Below, piece after piece: positions 26,843 through 36,482 of a stretch of DNA of 64,000 bases. The stretch's first letter is position 1. Each line of letters begins with the position of its first letter. The notes beneath the pieces are model-generated. The model saw only the letters and a program-made list of their open reading frames with translations. It was not told the origin of the DNA and did not search any database. The stretch is from an uncultured Acidobacteriia bacterium (GTDB lineage: Bacteria; Acidobacteriota; Terriglobia; Bryobacterales; Bryobacteraceae), in assembly GCA_903929755.1 (NCBI GenBank), contig CAIYVZ010000041.1, forward strand, positions 1 through 64,000, written 5' to 3'. The position numbers and the translations under genes were made by a program.

Positions 26843-28006
26843 TTGGACACCACGCAGACTACTCCCCTCAAACTCGGCATCGCCGGCTCCGGTTTTGCCG
26901 GTAAATTCCACCACCGCAATCTCCGTGGCCTCCCCGCGCTCACCGTAGGCGTCACTAGTTCCCGCGCCGTATCCCGCGAAGCCTTCGCCGCCGAATTCGG
27001 GGTCCGCGCCTACGCCTCCGTTGATGAAATGCTCCCCGACATCGACGTCCTCGACATCTGCACGCCCCCCGCCTCCCACGCCGCCTACATTCGCAAGGCC
27101 GCCGCCGCCGGCAAACACGTCATCGTCGAAAAACCCTTCCACGGCTTTTTCGGCTCCCCCGCCCTCCATCCCAAGGAGGAAATGCTCGCCGCCGTCACCG
27201 AAGAACTCCGCGACCTTCGCCGCGTCGTCACCGACTCCGGCATCCTCCTCGGCTACGCCGAAAACATTGTCTACGCCCCCTCCGTCCAGCGCGAACGCGA
27301 GATCATCGAGTACTCCAAGGCCCAAATCCTCCGCATGACCGCCGAGGAGTCCCACTCCGGTTCCCACTCGCCTGTCTACGGCATCTGGTCTGAATCCGGC
27401 GGCGGTTCGCTCATCGGCAAGGGCTGCCACCCCCTCGGCGGCGTGCTCTATCTAAAAAGGAAAGAAGGCCTCGCCCGCAACGGCAAGCCCATCCGCCCCG
27501 TCGCCGTCAGTTGCCGCACCCACTCCATCACCAAACTTCCAGCCTTTGAAGACCGCGGCTATCTCCGCGCCCACTACCAGGACGGCGAAGACTATGCCTT
27601 CCTCCACGTCATCTTTGAAGACGGCATGATTGCGGATGTCATGACCAGCGAACTTGTCCTCGGCGGCGTCTACGACTTTATCGAAGTCTTCGCCAACAAC
27701 CACCGCACACGCTGCCACATCCAGCCCGTGAAAGTGGTCGATCTCTATAGTCCCGACAAAAAAGAATTCCCCGGCATGGACCTGATGGAGAAAATCAGCT
27801 CCAACGAAGGCTGGATCCCCGCGTTCCCTGAGTTCGGCTGGAGCAACGGCCAGTACGCGGAAATGCGCGATTTCATTACCTGCATGCACGAAGGCCGCCA
27901 GCCCGAGTGCGACCTCGAACTCGCCATCGACTGCACCCTCGCCATCTACGCGGGCTATCTCTCAGCCGCCCGGAAAGGTCAGGAAGTCGAAATCCCGCGA
28001 ATCTAA
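26843..28006 (+). CDS. Gfo/Idh/MocA family oxidoreductase
   Basis: The 387-residue NAD(P)-dependent sugar or inositol dehydrogenase-type protein has the Rossmann loop GIAGSGFAGKFHH near residues 12-24, then the EKP motif (VIVEKPF, about residues 94-100) and the C-terminal alpha/beta domain with NEGWIPAF and DFITCMHEGRQPECDLE. The TTG start at 26843 gives the natural N-terminus; no ATG lies close by. The very C-rich third positions are stronger than in the neighbours. It faces the four-gene dehydrogenase operon tail to tail, so related sugar metabolism is possible. Confidence 0.88.
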   Translation: MDTTQTTPLKLGIAGSGFAGKFHHRNLRGLPALTVGVTSSRAVSREAFAAEFGVRAYASVDEMLPDIDVLDICTPPASHAAYIRKAAAAGKHVIVEKPFHGFFGSPALHPKEEMLAAVTEELRDLRRVVTDSGILLGYAENIVYAPSVQREREIIEYSKAQILRMTAEESHSGSHSPVYGIWSESGGGSLIGKGCHPLGGVLYLKRKEGLARNGKPIRPVAVSCRTHSITKLPAFEDRGYLRAHYQDGEDYAFLHVIFEDGMIADVMTSELVLGGVYDFIEVFANNHRTRCHIQPVKVVDLYSPDKKEFPGMDLMEKISSNEGWIPAFPEFGWSNGQYAEMRDFITCMHEGRQPECDLELAIDCTLAIYAGYLSAARKGQEVEIPRI

Positions 28007-28067
28007 CCCTCGTTATCTGGGTGCGGGTCGGGGCAACTCGCCCGTTCTGCCAATAGACCTGCCGATA

Positions 28068-29609
28068 CTACCCGGCAATCTCCACCCACTGAATCTTGCC
28101 GCCCTTCGGCAACCGGATATTTAACACCACCCAGTCCATCACGGCGCCAAGCTTCCATTCCAGCGTCCGGCCCACCGGCCCCGGCACCAGTTCACCCACC
28201 GGAACTTCGCGAGGCTCACCCAACGCCTCCGCAGCCCCATTCACGTGCACTTCCGCCGCGTCCGGAAGTTCCATCCTCAACCTCGCATCCACCAGCTTCG
28301 GACCGACATATACCCGAAACGCAGTCCAGCCACCCGCCGCTACCGTCTTCGGCAACTGCGTGCCCTGCGCCTCACCCGGTGCCCACGTATCTGAGTAAGT
28401 CACCACGTGGCGCCGAGGTTTCCCCGCCAATGTGGCCAGAGAACCGCACTCCCGCAGCAATTGAGGATAGAAATCCATGTCCGGATTCGGTTTCAGCGAA
28501 TCCATGTAGTTGAACAGGTAAACCCGGTCCGCACCACGCGCCAAAAACGCCGCCGCCGCGCCCCGCACCGTCTCCAGACGGTTCATCTGGATCTTGTACT
28601 CGTGATACGGCCGGATCAGCACTTCCAGACCGGCCGCCAGCAGGACCTTATTGCCAACCAGCTTCCGCCATTCCTCAAGAGGGATCTCGGTCTCAATCGA
28701 AGCCCAGAACGGCGTCACCACCAGCATCTGGATGAGGCCCTCATTCGCCCATCGCGCGCCATCCATTCCCATCGCCCAAGCCGTCTCCGGCCGCGACGGC
28801 ACGCGCGCCCCCAGCGAGATTTTATGGCCGCGTTTTTTCTCCCACAGGTTCAGCAGAGCCCGCGTCCGCCGCATAATAGTAAGCGTCGCCTCGTTCCCCT
28901 GCACCTCCTGGCCCGGTTTGAAATGAAATCCAAATCGCATCCAGTCCAGCTCCAGGCCATCGAAGTCATACCGTTCGCAGTACTCTTGCACCAGCCGGAA
29001 GTGATGCTCCTGAACCTCGCGCTGCAGGTAATCAAACGCCCGGTCCCGCCAGTCAAAACCCGGCCCCTGTTCGCTCCTCCACTGCAATCGCCGCAGCTCC
29101 GGATGCGCCTTCCAGAAACTGGAATGCAGATAGCTCTGCGGATCGTCCACATTATGCAGATCGTTCATCCGCATGCTGATCCACGGCGATAGCTTCTTCT
29201 GCCGCGCCCGCTTCATCCAGAGCGCATAAGGGTCAAGGCCCTGCTGGTTCAGCTTCCACGCCGTATGAATACAGCTCCTTGCCACTGCCCGCGATTCCTT
29301 TGGCGTCGACGCGAACAGGGGCTGGTCGTCCGGCCCCTTCGGGTCGTAGTCCTTCCAGACCGAATCCCAGACCTTCGAAGCAAAACTCGTCCTCTGCGAA
29401 TTCGCGGAGAACAAAATCTCGCGGACCTGTGTGTCCGCATACTGGTCCACGAACGACGCGACTTTCTCCGCCGTCAGATCCTGTCCGGCCCGAGAAAAGA
29501 AGTAGTGGCTGTTGTCTTCGTTAAACGTGATCGCGGTGTCACGCCCGGTAGCGGAAAACCCCGGCAGGGCCAACAACGGCAAGTGCAGAGCAGCTCGCCG
29601 GGTAATCAT
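28068..29609 (-). CDS. GHL10-like TIM-barrel glycoside hydrolase family protein, exported
   Basis: The 513-residue protein begins with a twin-arginine-like signal (MITRRAALHLPLLALPGFSA). The barrel resembles glycosyl-hydrolase-like 10 proteins: SPWISMRMNDLHNVDD, FDGLELDWMRFGFHF (strand with acidic residues) and LGARVPSRPETAWAMG. A C-terminal beta-domain (about 400-510) is likely carbohydrate-binding. The assigned start overlaps the upstream PLC-like stop by 4 bp. The substrate is unknown. Confidence 0.65.
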   Translation of the reverse strand: MITRRAALHLPLLALPGFSATGRDTAITFNEDNSHYFFSRAGQDLTAEKVASFVDQYADTQVREILFSANSQRTSFASKVWDSVWKDYDPKGPDDQPLFASTPKESRAVARSCIHTAWKLNQQGLDPYALWMKRARQKKLSPWISMRMNDLHNVDDPQSYLHSSFWKAHPELRRLQWRSEQGPGFDWRDRAFDYLQREVQEHHFRLVQEYCERYDFDGLELDWMRFGFHFKPGQEVQGNEATLTIMRRTRALLNLWEKKRGHKISLGARVPSRPETAWAMGMDGARWANEGLIQMLVVTPFWASIETEIPLEEWRKLVGNKVLLAAGLEVLIRPYHEYKIQMNRLETVRGAAAAFLARGADRVYLFNYMDSLKPNPDMDFYPQLLRECGSLATLAGKPRRHVVTYSDTWAPGEAQGTQLPKTVAAGGWTAFRVYVGPKLVDARLRMELPDAAEVHVNGAAEALGEPREVPVGELVPGPVGRTLEWKLGAVMDWVVLNIRLPKGGKIQWVEIAG

Positions 29610-30517
29610 TTCTGCGACTTCATGAACTGCGCCAGAAGCTCGTACTGATCGCTGGAAATCAGATCCACACCTGCCTCAAGTTCCGCTTTCCAGCGAGCCA
29701 TCACGGCTGTATGGGACCCGAAGTTATAGTTCGCGTCCCAGCCCTGGTTCTCTTCCGCCGTAAACCCATCCGTCGTGTAGAAGCGGATCCAATACCCCAG
29801 ACCATGCGTCTTAGATACCAGCGCCTTTAACCGCGCCGCATCTTCGGTCGACCAGTCACCGGCCTTGGGCTGACCCTCCGGTTCCACAGCCTTCCACGAA
29901 TAATTCACCCACCGGCGATAGTTTGTCGCCCGCGCCGCCAAATCTTTCGCATGCGCCGATCCGAAGACTCGCAACTTCGCGCCCTCCGGCACCTGATTGA
30001 AGAAGACGACCTCTTGCGCATCGGCTTCTTCCGTCAGAACCAATAGAGGCTTCACGTCAAAAGCAGACAATTCCGAAGCATCAGCTGTCTTCGTGGCAGT
30101 CGTGATCCAGGGCTCGTACTCCCCCAGCACCTTCCACACTTCCTCCAGCAGCGGCTTCTGCAAGTCCTTGAAATCGAAATGCACCACGATCAGGGGCCAC
30201 TGCGAACGCTTGTTCTCCTCAAGAGCTTTCTCCATCAAAGGCCGAACCTTCTCGAAGAAATGAGCCTTCAGCGTCGGTTCCATACCCTTCGTTTTATCGG
30301 TATGAGACACCACTGCCTGCCCATTCCAAAGAGCGATATCCTGCTCAATGGCAACAGGAAACCCAACCGAAAGCGCGCGGTCAATCCGGTCCCCGTACTT
30401 CCCCTCGTACGGATAGCAGTTATGCGCATCCAGCAGGGGGCCCTTTATCTGACCAACCCGCATCTGGGCGGCCAGCGAACCCGCCAGAATGAACAAACCC
30501 AAAACTTGCCGCATCAT
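29606..30517 (-). CDS. PLC-like/GDPD-fold phosphodiesterase, secreted
   Basis: From ATG 30517 the product is 303 residues with a signal peptide (MMRQVLGLFILAGSLAAQ). LLDAHNCYPYEGKYGDRIDR and ALSVGFPVAIEQDIAL match the first strands of glycerophosphodiester phosphodiesterase / PI-PLC-like barrels (His, Glu and Asp ligands). The frame is open upstream to 30694, but that part antisense-overlaps the SDR gene and is not coding. The start overlaps the SDR stop as ATGA. Its reaction is not known. Confidence 0.7.
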   Translation of the reverse strand: MMRQVLGLFILAGSLAAQMRVGQIKGPLLDAHNCYPYEGKYGDRIDRALSVGFPVAIEQDIALWNGQAVVSHTDKTKGMEPTLKAHFFEKVRPLMEKALEENKRSQWPLIVVHFDFKDLQKPLLEEVWKVLGEYEPWITTATKTADASELSAFDVKPLLVLTEEADAQEVVFFNQVPEGAKLRVFGSAHAKDLAARATNYRRWVNYSWKAVEPEGQPKAGDWSTEDAARLKALVSKTHGLGYWIRFYTTDGFTAEENQGWDANYNFGSHTAVMARWKAELEAGVDLISSDQYELLAQFMKSQK

Positions 30518-31335
30518 GCCTTCGGGGCTACCGTCGCCCTGGTTGCGCCCGTGGAAATACCGCCATCCACCAGCATCGTCTGCCCCGTGAAGTAGCTGCT
30601 CGCATCGGAAGCGAGGAATACAACAGCGCCATCCAGGTCCGTCGGAGCGCCCGGCCGCCGCATGGGAATGCGGTCGATAATGTACTCCAGCCATTCCTTG
30701 TTCTCGTACAGCACGGCATTTTGCGCGGTCTTAAACCACCCCGGAGCCAGGCAATTTACAGTAATCCCATTCTTGCCCCAGTCATCCGCCAGGCTCATCG
30801 TCATCTGCTTCACGCCACCACGGCTGGCGCAGTACGGCGTCAAACCCGCATAACCAAACACACTGGTAACAGAACCGATGTTAATGATCCGGCCAGAGCC
30901 GCTTGGAATCATGCAATCCCGAGCCACGGCCTGGGCAACAAAGAATGTCCCGCGCAAGTTAGTTTCGAGCACAGTATTCCACTCGTCCCAGGAAATCTCG
31001 ACAGCGGGTTTACGGACGTTCAGGCCCGCATTATTCACCAGGATGTCGATCTTCCCGTAGTGCGCCAGTCCCGCAGCTACCGCAGCCTGAATGCTGGAGT
31101 GATTGCGAACATCCAGGGCCACCGGAAACGCCTTGCGCCCGAGCCCCTCAATCTCCGTCTGAAACGCCGCCAGATCTTCCACTTTGCGGCTCGTAATAAT
31201 CAGGTCGGCACCCGCCCGCCCCAGTGCCCGGGCCATATACTGGCCCAGGCCCCGACTCGTCCCGGTGACCATGGCCACCTTGCCGGTCAAATCAAAGAAG
31301 TTATGCGGCGTATTGTGATTCAAAGCTACGGACAC
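30514..31335 (-). CDS. SDR family oxidoreductase with YxxxR active site
   Basis: This 273-residue short-chain dehydrogenase has the nucleotide loop TGTSRGLG (24-31), NNAG (101-104) and the catalytic Ser155 (IGSVTS). The usual YxxxK is Tyr168-x-x-x-Arg172 in YCASRGG. Similar gluconate-5-dehydrogenase-like SDRs are known to me from this group, but I cannot confirm that from memory here. It overlaps the ADH gene by 10 bp upstream and the PLC-like gene by 4 bp downstream. Confidence 0.85.
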   Translation of the reverse strand: MSVALNHNTPHNFFDLTGKVAMVTGTSRGLGQYMARALGRAGADLIITSRKVEDLAAFQTEIEGLGRKAFPVALDVRNHSSIQAAVAAGLAHYGKIDILVNNAGLNVRKPAVEISWDEWNTVLETNLRGTFFVAQAVARDCMIPSGSGRIINIGSVTSVFGYAGLTPYCASRGGVKQMTMSLADDWGKNGITVNCLAPGWFKTAQNAVLYENKEWLEYIIDRIPMRRPGAPTDLDGAVVFLASDASSYFTGQTMLVDGGISTGATRATVAPKA

Positions 31336-32357
31336 AGGACCACCTTCCCCAAACCCGGTTCATGATGATAAAGCCGGTTGAACCACGCAGCGCCTTCCGA
31401 CAGCGGAACCACCGCCGAAATCATAGGCATCACGTTGATAATCCCGCGAGCCATCAAATCGATGCACTGCGGATACTCGCCGTTCGAAGCGCACGAACCC
31501 TGCAACCGGATCTGCCGCGTCACCACGTACTGCAGCGGCATGTCGATATTCGGAGCCAAATTCCCCACCATCGTCACCATGCCGCCCTTACGCACCGAGT
31601 AGATCGCGGTTGCCACCGGTTCGGCATAGCCAACGCACTCGAACGCCACATCTGCGCCGCGTCCACTAGTCAAAGCCCGTACCGCATCCGGCACATTCAC
31701 ATTATTCGGATTCAGCACATCCGTAGCGCCAATCTTCAGCGCCCGCTCCAGCTTCGAATCTTCAATATCCACGGCAATAATCCGCGAACAACCCGCCGCC
31801 TTCGCCGCCTGCAGCGTGACCGCGCCAATCATGCCGGCGCCCACTACTACCACCACATCGCCCAGCTGAATCGGGGTAATCGATACCGCATGAACACCGA
31901 TGGACACCGCTTCAATCAGCGCAGCCTGTTCGTACGGGAAACTATCCGGCAGTTTGTACATGATGCGGCGAGGAACCGAAACGTACTCAGCAAAAGCCCC
32001 ATGGCGCTTGAACTCCTTCGGCGCCACCCCGACCACTTCACGGTCATCGCAAAGGTTTACATCGCCCCGAACGCAAAAATGGCACTTGCCGCAATAAACC
32101 GTGGAGTCAAACGTCACTCGGTCGCCGATCACCAGATCCTTCACGTTCGCGCCGAGCTTTGCCACTTCACCGGCGGCTTCATGGCCCATGATCAGCGGCG
32201 GATTTCGTCGGCCGGACGAGCCGTCAAGGCCGTGCACGTCAGACCCGCAAATCCCGCAGGCCCGCACGCGCACCAGAACCTCGTCAGGTCCAATCTCGGG
32301 AACTGGAAAATCCACCATTTCCAGCTTCATGTATTCGGTTAGGAGTAGGGCGTTCAT
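31326..32357 (-). CDS. Zinc-dependent alcohol/polyol dehydrogenase (MDR family)
   Basis: The 343-residue medium-chain dehydrogenase has the catalytic zinc site Cys34 (ACGICGSD), His59-Glu60 (GHE) and the structural zinc site Cys89, Cys92, Cys95 and Cys103 (YCGKCHFCVRGDVNLC). The NAD loop is VVVGAGMIGAVTL. Substrate is probably a polyol or sugar, as in sorbitol/threonine-type dehydrogenases. ATG 32357 is preferred over the frame's earlier start because MAVEWLF lacks family support. It leads the four-gene operon ADH-SDR-PLC-GHL10. Confidence 0.9.
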   Translation of the reverse strand: MNALLLTEYMKLEMVDFPVPEIGPDEVLVRVRACGICGSDVHGLDGSSGRRNPPLIMGHEAAGEVAKLGANVKDLVIGDRVTFDSTVYCGKCHFCVRGDVNLCDDREVVGVAPKEFKRHGAFAEYVSVPRRIMYKLPDSFPYEQAALIEAVSIGVHAVSITPIQLGDVVVVVGAGMIGAVTLQAAKAAGCSRIIAVDIEDSKLERALKIGATDVLNPNNVNVPDAVRALTSGRGADVAFECVGYAEPVATAIYSVRKGGMVTMVGNLAPNIDMPLQYVVTRQIRLQGSCASNGEYPQCIDLMARGIINVMPMISAVVPLSEGAAWFNRLYHHEPGLGKVVLCP

Positions 32358-32396
32358 GTTGAAAAGCCATTCTACCGCCAAGGCAACAACGGTGCC

Positions 32397-32894
32397 TTAT
32401 GTGCCAGAAAAGGACTTTGACATGGGCGCCACCGGCAACGGGATTCCGCCCGCCATCGGAATTTCGTACCGCGAATCGATCCTGTAGCCGTGCGCCAGGT
32501 ACAGCGCGATCCCTGTCAGCGTAGAAGTTAACTCAGCGCGCCGATAACCGGCCGCCATCGCACGAGCCTCGCACTCCCGAAGGATCGAGCTTCCGATACC
32601 GCGCCGTGACCAGTCCGGATGAATGAAAAATCCCCGCATCCGAACCGGATCCTTCGCGGGATTCAGCAGGCTATCGTCCTTACCCGGCACATTATCGCAG
32701 CCAAATGGATTACTCCGCTGGCTCCACGCCCCGCACCCCACCAGCGCGCCATCTACCTCAGCCAGCAGGTACGTGCCGTCGCGAACCAACTGGTTGTCCA
32801 CGCCAAAGATCACGCCGAGCGCGGCAGACCTCTGCTCATCCGAGTAATCGTCTTTCTGCAGACGCGCCACTGACACCGCGATGAGCCCTTCCAT
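32397..32894 (-). CDS. GNAT-family N-acetyltransferase
   Basis: The acetyltransferase domain shows RGFFIHPDWSRRGIGSSIL (acetyl-CoA loop, about residues 84-102) and GIALYLAHGYR near the end. The ATG at 32894 removes the first strand. The frame upstream encodes IRTATAADVPAM, the usual start of such domains, but has only ATA, ATT or ATC codons available there; the ATA at 32933 overlaps the serS stop as ATAA. The real start is therefore uncertain. It is downstream of serS on the same strand. Confidence 0.85.
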   Translation of the reverse strand: MEGLIAVSVARLQKDDYSDEQRSAALGVIFGVDNQLVRDGTYLLAEVDGALVGCGAWSQRSNPFGCDNVPGKDDSLLNPAKDPVRMRGFFIHPDWSRRGIGSSILRECEARAMAAGYRRAELTSTLTGIALYLAHGYRIDSRYEIPMAGGIPLPVAPMSKSFSGT

Positions 32895-32929
32895 CGCGGG
32901 GACATCGGCCGCCGTAGCCGTACGAATCG

Positions 32930-34210
32930 TTATTTCAACTGAGCCGATGCCGTGATTACCTCAGCATTCAAATAAGGTCGCAACGCTTCCGGGACAATCA
33001 CGCTCCCATCCGCCTGCTGGTAGTTTTCCATCACCGCAACCCACGTCCGCCCAACCGCCAGACCGCTGCCATTGATGGTATGCACCAGTTCCGCCTTCTT
33101 CCCGCCACGGAACCGGATATTCGCCCGACGAGCCTGAAACGCCTCAAAATTCGAGCACGACGAAATCTCTTTGAAGTTGTTCTGCCCCGGCAGCCAGACC
33201 TCAATATCGTACGTCTTGGCCGAACTAAAGCCCATATCGCCCGTGCACAACACCACTGTCCGGAACGTCAAGCCCAGACGCCGCAGAATATCTTCCGCAT
33301 CACCAGTCAGCTTATCCAGTTCCGCATAGCTGGTTTCCGGGTGAGCAAATTTCACCAACTCCACTTTCTGGAACTGATGCTGCCGGATAATCCCGCGCAC
33401 ATCCCGACCATAAGAACCCGCTTCGCTCCGGAAGCAGGGCGTGTACGACGCAAAACAGATCGGCAACTTCTCGGGATCCAGCACTTCGTCGCGATACAAG
33501 TTCGTCACCGGAACTTCAGCTGTCGGAATCAGCCAGTAATCGGTCTTTTCCAGCTTGAACAGATCTTCCGAAAACTTCGGCAGCTGCCCCGTGCCATACA
33601 TGCTGGCCGAATTCACCACAAACGGCGGCAGAACTTCGGTGTACCCATGCTCCCGCGTGTGCGTATCCAGCATGAAGTTGATGAGTGACCGCTCCAGCTT
33701 CGCGCCCAGCCCCATATAAATGGCAAACCGCGCGCCTGTAATCTTCGCCGCCCGGTCAAAGTCCAGAATCCCCAGCGACGGCCCCAAATCCCAGTGCGCC
33801 TGGGGTTCGAAATCAAACTTCGGAATTTCCCCGAAGCGGTTTACCTCTACATTTTCCTCAGCCGATTTTCCCACCGGCACGGATTCGTGCGGCAAATTCG
33901 GAATCCCCGCCAGCATCTCTTTGAACTGGGCGTCCACTTCCTCCACAGCTCCGGCCAGGGCTGCAATGCGGTCCGCCATCTCGCGCGACTGCACCTGCAG
34001 CGCGTCCGTATTCGTACCTTCCTTGCGCAGCTTACCAATTTCTTTCGACAGGTTGTTTTGGCCGGCGCGAAGGTTTTCCGATTCCGTAATCGCAGACCTG
34101 CGACGCGAATCCAGCGCCCGAAATTCATCAAGTGGCAGCACAAGGCCCCGCGTTGCGAGCCGAGCCGCAAACGCATCCAGATTGGCGCGAAACGTCCCCA
34201 AATCATGCAT
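32930..34210 (-). CDS. serS: Seryl-tRNA synthetase
   Basis: The 426-residue class II synthetase charges tRNA-Ser. The N-terminal coiled coil (about residues 25-105) is followed by the catalytic core with motif 2 ([20 protein letters not shown]) and motif 3 ([20 protein letters not shown]). [13 protein letters not shown] is the typical serine-binding region. Length fits the family. It is divergent from hpnH across 59 bp. Confidence 0.98.
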   Translation of the reverse strand: MHDLGTFRANLDAFAARLATRGLVLPLDEFRALDSRRRSAITESENLRAGQNNLSKEIGKLRKEGTNTDALQVQSREMADRIAALAGAVEEVDAQFKEMLAGIPNLPHESVPVGKSAEENVEVNRFGEIPKFDFEPQAHWDLGPSLGILDFDRAAKITGARFAIYMGLGAKLERSLINFMLDTHTREHGYTEVLPPFVVNSASMYGTGQLPKFSEDLFKLEKTDYWLIPTAEVPVTNLYRDEVLDPEKLPICFASYTPCFRSEAGSYGRDVRGIIRQHQFQKVELVKFAHPETSYAELDKLTGDAEDILRRLGLTFRTVVLCTGDMGFSSAKTYDIEVWLPGQNNFKEISSCSNFEAFQARRANIRFRGGKKAELVHTINGSGLAVGRTWVAVMENYQQADGSVIVPEALRPYLNAEVITASAQLK

Positions 34211-34269
34211 ATATGCCTAGGTTATCAGGCCGCCTCCAAACTCAGCGAATCAAATGAGACAATACAAGA

Positions 34270-35394
34270 ATGCCCGTCCCTGTTTCACAGATGTGGACCG
34301 TGGTCAGCTATGTGCTGAAACAGCGCCTCGCTGGCCGCGAACGCTATCCGCTGGTCCTGATGCTCGAACCGCTCTTCCGCTGCAATCTCGCCTGCGCGGG
34401 CTGCGGCAAGATCCAATACCCTGCGCACGTCCTCAAAATGAACCTCTCCCCCGAGGATTGCTTCAAAGCGGTAGACGAGTGCGGTGCCCCCATGGTCTCT
34501 ATCCCCGGCGGCGAACCCCTGATGCACCCGGAAATCGACAAGATCGTCGCAGGCCTGGTGGCCCGCAAAAAATACATCTACCTCTGCACCAACGCTCTGC
34601 TCCTGAAAGAAAAGCTCCACCTCTTCCAGCCCAGCAAGTACCTCACGTTCTCTGTTCACGTGGACGGCCAAAAAGAACACCACGATTTTTCGGTCTGCAA
34701 AGAAGGCGGCTACGAACTCGCCCTCGACGGCATAAAAGAGGCCATCAAACGCGGCTTCCGCGTCACCACCAACACCACCCTCTTTGATGGCACCGACCCC
34801 AACTCCGTCCGCAGCTTCTTCGACGAAATGATGGCGCTCGGTGTAGAGGGCATGATGCTCTCCCCCGGCTACTCCTACGACAAAGCCCCCGACCAGAAGC
34901 ACTTCCTCGGCCGCTCCCGGACGCGCCGCCTCTTCCGTTCCATCCTCTCGAACCGGAAATCCACCTGGCAGTTTAACCAGTCGCCGCTTTTCCTCGAATT
35001 CCTGATGGGCGAACGACACTACACCTGCACCCCCTGGGGCATGCCGACGTACAACGTTTTCGGCTGGCAGAAGCCCTGCTACCTCCTGCAGGATGGCTAC
35101 GCCGACACGTTCCAGGAACTGATGGACTCCGTGGAGTGGGCGAAATACGGCACAGAATCCGGCAATCCGAAGTGCGCCAACTGTATGGTCCATTCGGGCT
35201 ACGAAGCCAGCGCGGTTCAGCACCAGTTCGCCAGCTGGGAGGGTTTTGTCGCTGGAGCTCGCGCCTTCTTTGGTCTTTACCCCGATCCCGAGGCTCTGAA
35301 AATGCTGCAGGAACCAGTAAAATCCGTCCACGCGCAGGCAGGCCTGGTCCAGATTGCTACTAAGGAACCCGAGCACGAAGAGGTGAATGCGTGA
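34270..35394 (+). CDS. hpnH: Adenosyl-hopene transferase HpnH (radical SAM)
   Basis: The 374-residue radical SAM protein adds adenosine to diploptene to make the adenosylhopane used for side-chain-extended hopanoids. The cluster motif is CNLACAGC (Cys38, Cys42, Cys45). [29 protein letters not shown] and a C-terminal cysteine-containing region match HpnH. Other hopanoid genes (shc, hpnG) are not nearby. The downstream small gene overlaps it by 4 bp. Confidence 0.93.
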   Translation: MPVPVSQMWTVVSYVLKQRLAGRERYPLVLMLEPLFRCNLACAGCGKIQYPAHVLKMNLSPEDCFKAVDECGAPMVSIPGGEPLMHPEIDKIVAGLVARKKYIYLCTNALLLKEKLHLFQPSKYLTFSVHVDGQKEHHDFSVCKEGGYELALDGIKEAIKRGFRVTTNTTLFDGTDPNSVRSFFDEMMALGVEGMMLSPGYSYDKAPDQKHFLGRSRTRRLFRSILSNRKSTWQFNQSPLFLEFLMGERHYTCTPWGMPTYNVFGWQKPCYLLQDGYADTFQELMDSVEWAKYGTESGNPKCANCMVHSGYEASAVQHQFASWEGFVAGARAFFGLYPDPEALKMLQEPVKSVHAQAGLVQIATKEPEHEEVNA

Positions 35395-35804
35395 GCGAAG
35401 CCGTCCTCAACCCCGACGACCTCGAAGTCGCCCCAGGCTTTGAGCACGACTTCCTGCAGGGCCAGGTCTTTCAGGCCGCCTCACCCGAAGAACTCCGCGA
35501 AGCTCTGGAAAAGGCCTTCGACTACCGCGGTGACGTCACGGTCACCCTGAAAGACGGCGCTACCGTTGAGGGCTACATCTTCGACCGCCAGTCCGGCGCG
35601 ACCCTCGCCACCTCAAAAATCCGCATGTTCCCGAAGAACGAAGCGGTGAAGCGGACCATTGTCTGGCAAGACATCGCCGGCCTCGCCTTCACGGGCCGCG
35701 ACACCGCCGCCGGCAAGACGTGGGAAGCCTGGCTCAGAAAGTACTGGGAGAAGAAACAGGCCGGTGAAACGAACATCGAGCTCAAGCCCGAAAGCCTCGA
35801 TTAG
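35391..35804 (+). CDS. Small protein after hpnH, predicted beta-barrel-like
   Basis: The 137-residue protein has no signal or membrane segment. [20 protein letters not shown] is a short SH3/LSM-like beta motif. Start GTG 35391 overlaps the hpnH stop as GTGA, so it is translated with hpnH. I do not recognise a family. Confidence 0.75.
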   Translation: MSEAVLNPDDLEVAPGFEHDFLQGQVFQAASPEELREALEKAFDYRGDVTVTLKDGATVEGYIFDRQSGATLATSKIRMFPKNEAVKRTIVWQDIAGLAFTGRDTAAGKTWEAWLRKYWEKKQAGETNIELKPESLD

Positions 35805-35813
35805 CCGCGTCAC

Positions 35814-36482
35814 ATGCCACAGCTCGATTGGTTCCCCCTCTGGCTCAGCCTGGAAGTTGCAACCATCGCCACCTGTTTTTCCGCGTGTGCCGGGATCTGG
35901 CTCGCCTGGGTCCTTGCGAATCGTACTTTTCCCGGCAAGGATATCGTGGATGCCCTCACTGCCCTGCCCCTCGCCCTTCCACCCACTGTCCTCGGCTACT
36001 ACCTCCTCACCGTTATCGGGCGCAACAGCATCATCGGCCATACCTGGGAGTCGATCACCGGCAGCCCGCTCGTCTTCACCCCCTCTGCAGCGGTCATCGC
36101 GGCCATGCTCCACGCCATCCCGCTGCTCGTAAAATCAACGCGGGCCGCGCTCGAATCCATTGATCATGACTTCGAACGCGCCGGACGCAGTCTGGGAGCC
36201 AGCGAATGGCGCATCTTTTGGTGGATCAGCCTGCCGCTCGCGAAGCGTCCCGTAGCTGCCGCGACGGCTCTCGCGTTCGCCCGCTGCCTGGGCGATTTCG
36301 GTGCCACCCTCATGATTGCGGGTGATATCCCTGGCCGCACGCAAACCGTTGCCGTCGCCGTCTTTGACGCCGTGGAAGCAGGTAACACCTCTACCGCCCG
36401 CTGGCTGGTCCTCGCCATCTCCGCTATCACCATCCTGCTCGTCTTCCTCTCCAATCGTCTGGAACGAAGGAGGCACGCATGA
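35814..36482 (+). CDS. modB: Molybdate ABC transporter permease
   Basis: The 222-residue membrane permease has five or six helices and the EAA loop (ERAGRSLGASEWRIFWWISL, about residues 121-140) that contacts the ATPase. ALPLALPPTVLGYYLL and ARCLGDFGATLMIAGDIPG are typical ModB segments. It overlaps modC by 4 bp. No modA binding protein is adjacent. Confidence 0.9.
   Translation: MPQLDWFPLWLSLEVATIATCFSACAGIWLAWVLANRTFPGKDIVDALTALPLALPPTVLGYYLLTVIGRNSIIGHTWESITGSPLVFTPSAAVIAAMLHAIPLLVKSTRAALESIDHDFERAGRSLGASEWRIFWWISLPLAKRPVAAATALAFARCLGDFGATLMIAGDIPGRTQTVAVAVFDAVEAGNTSTARWLVLAISAITILLVFLSNRLERRRHA

Noticed and set aside
29606-30694. 362-residue version of the PLC-like gene
   Set aside because: Extra residues are antisense-like within the SDR gene; signal peptide and ATGA overlap fix the start at 30517.
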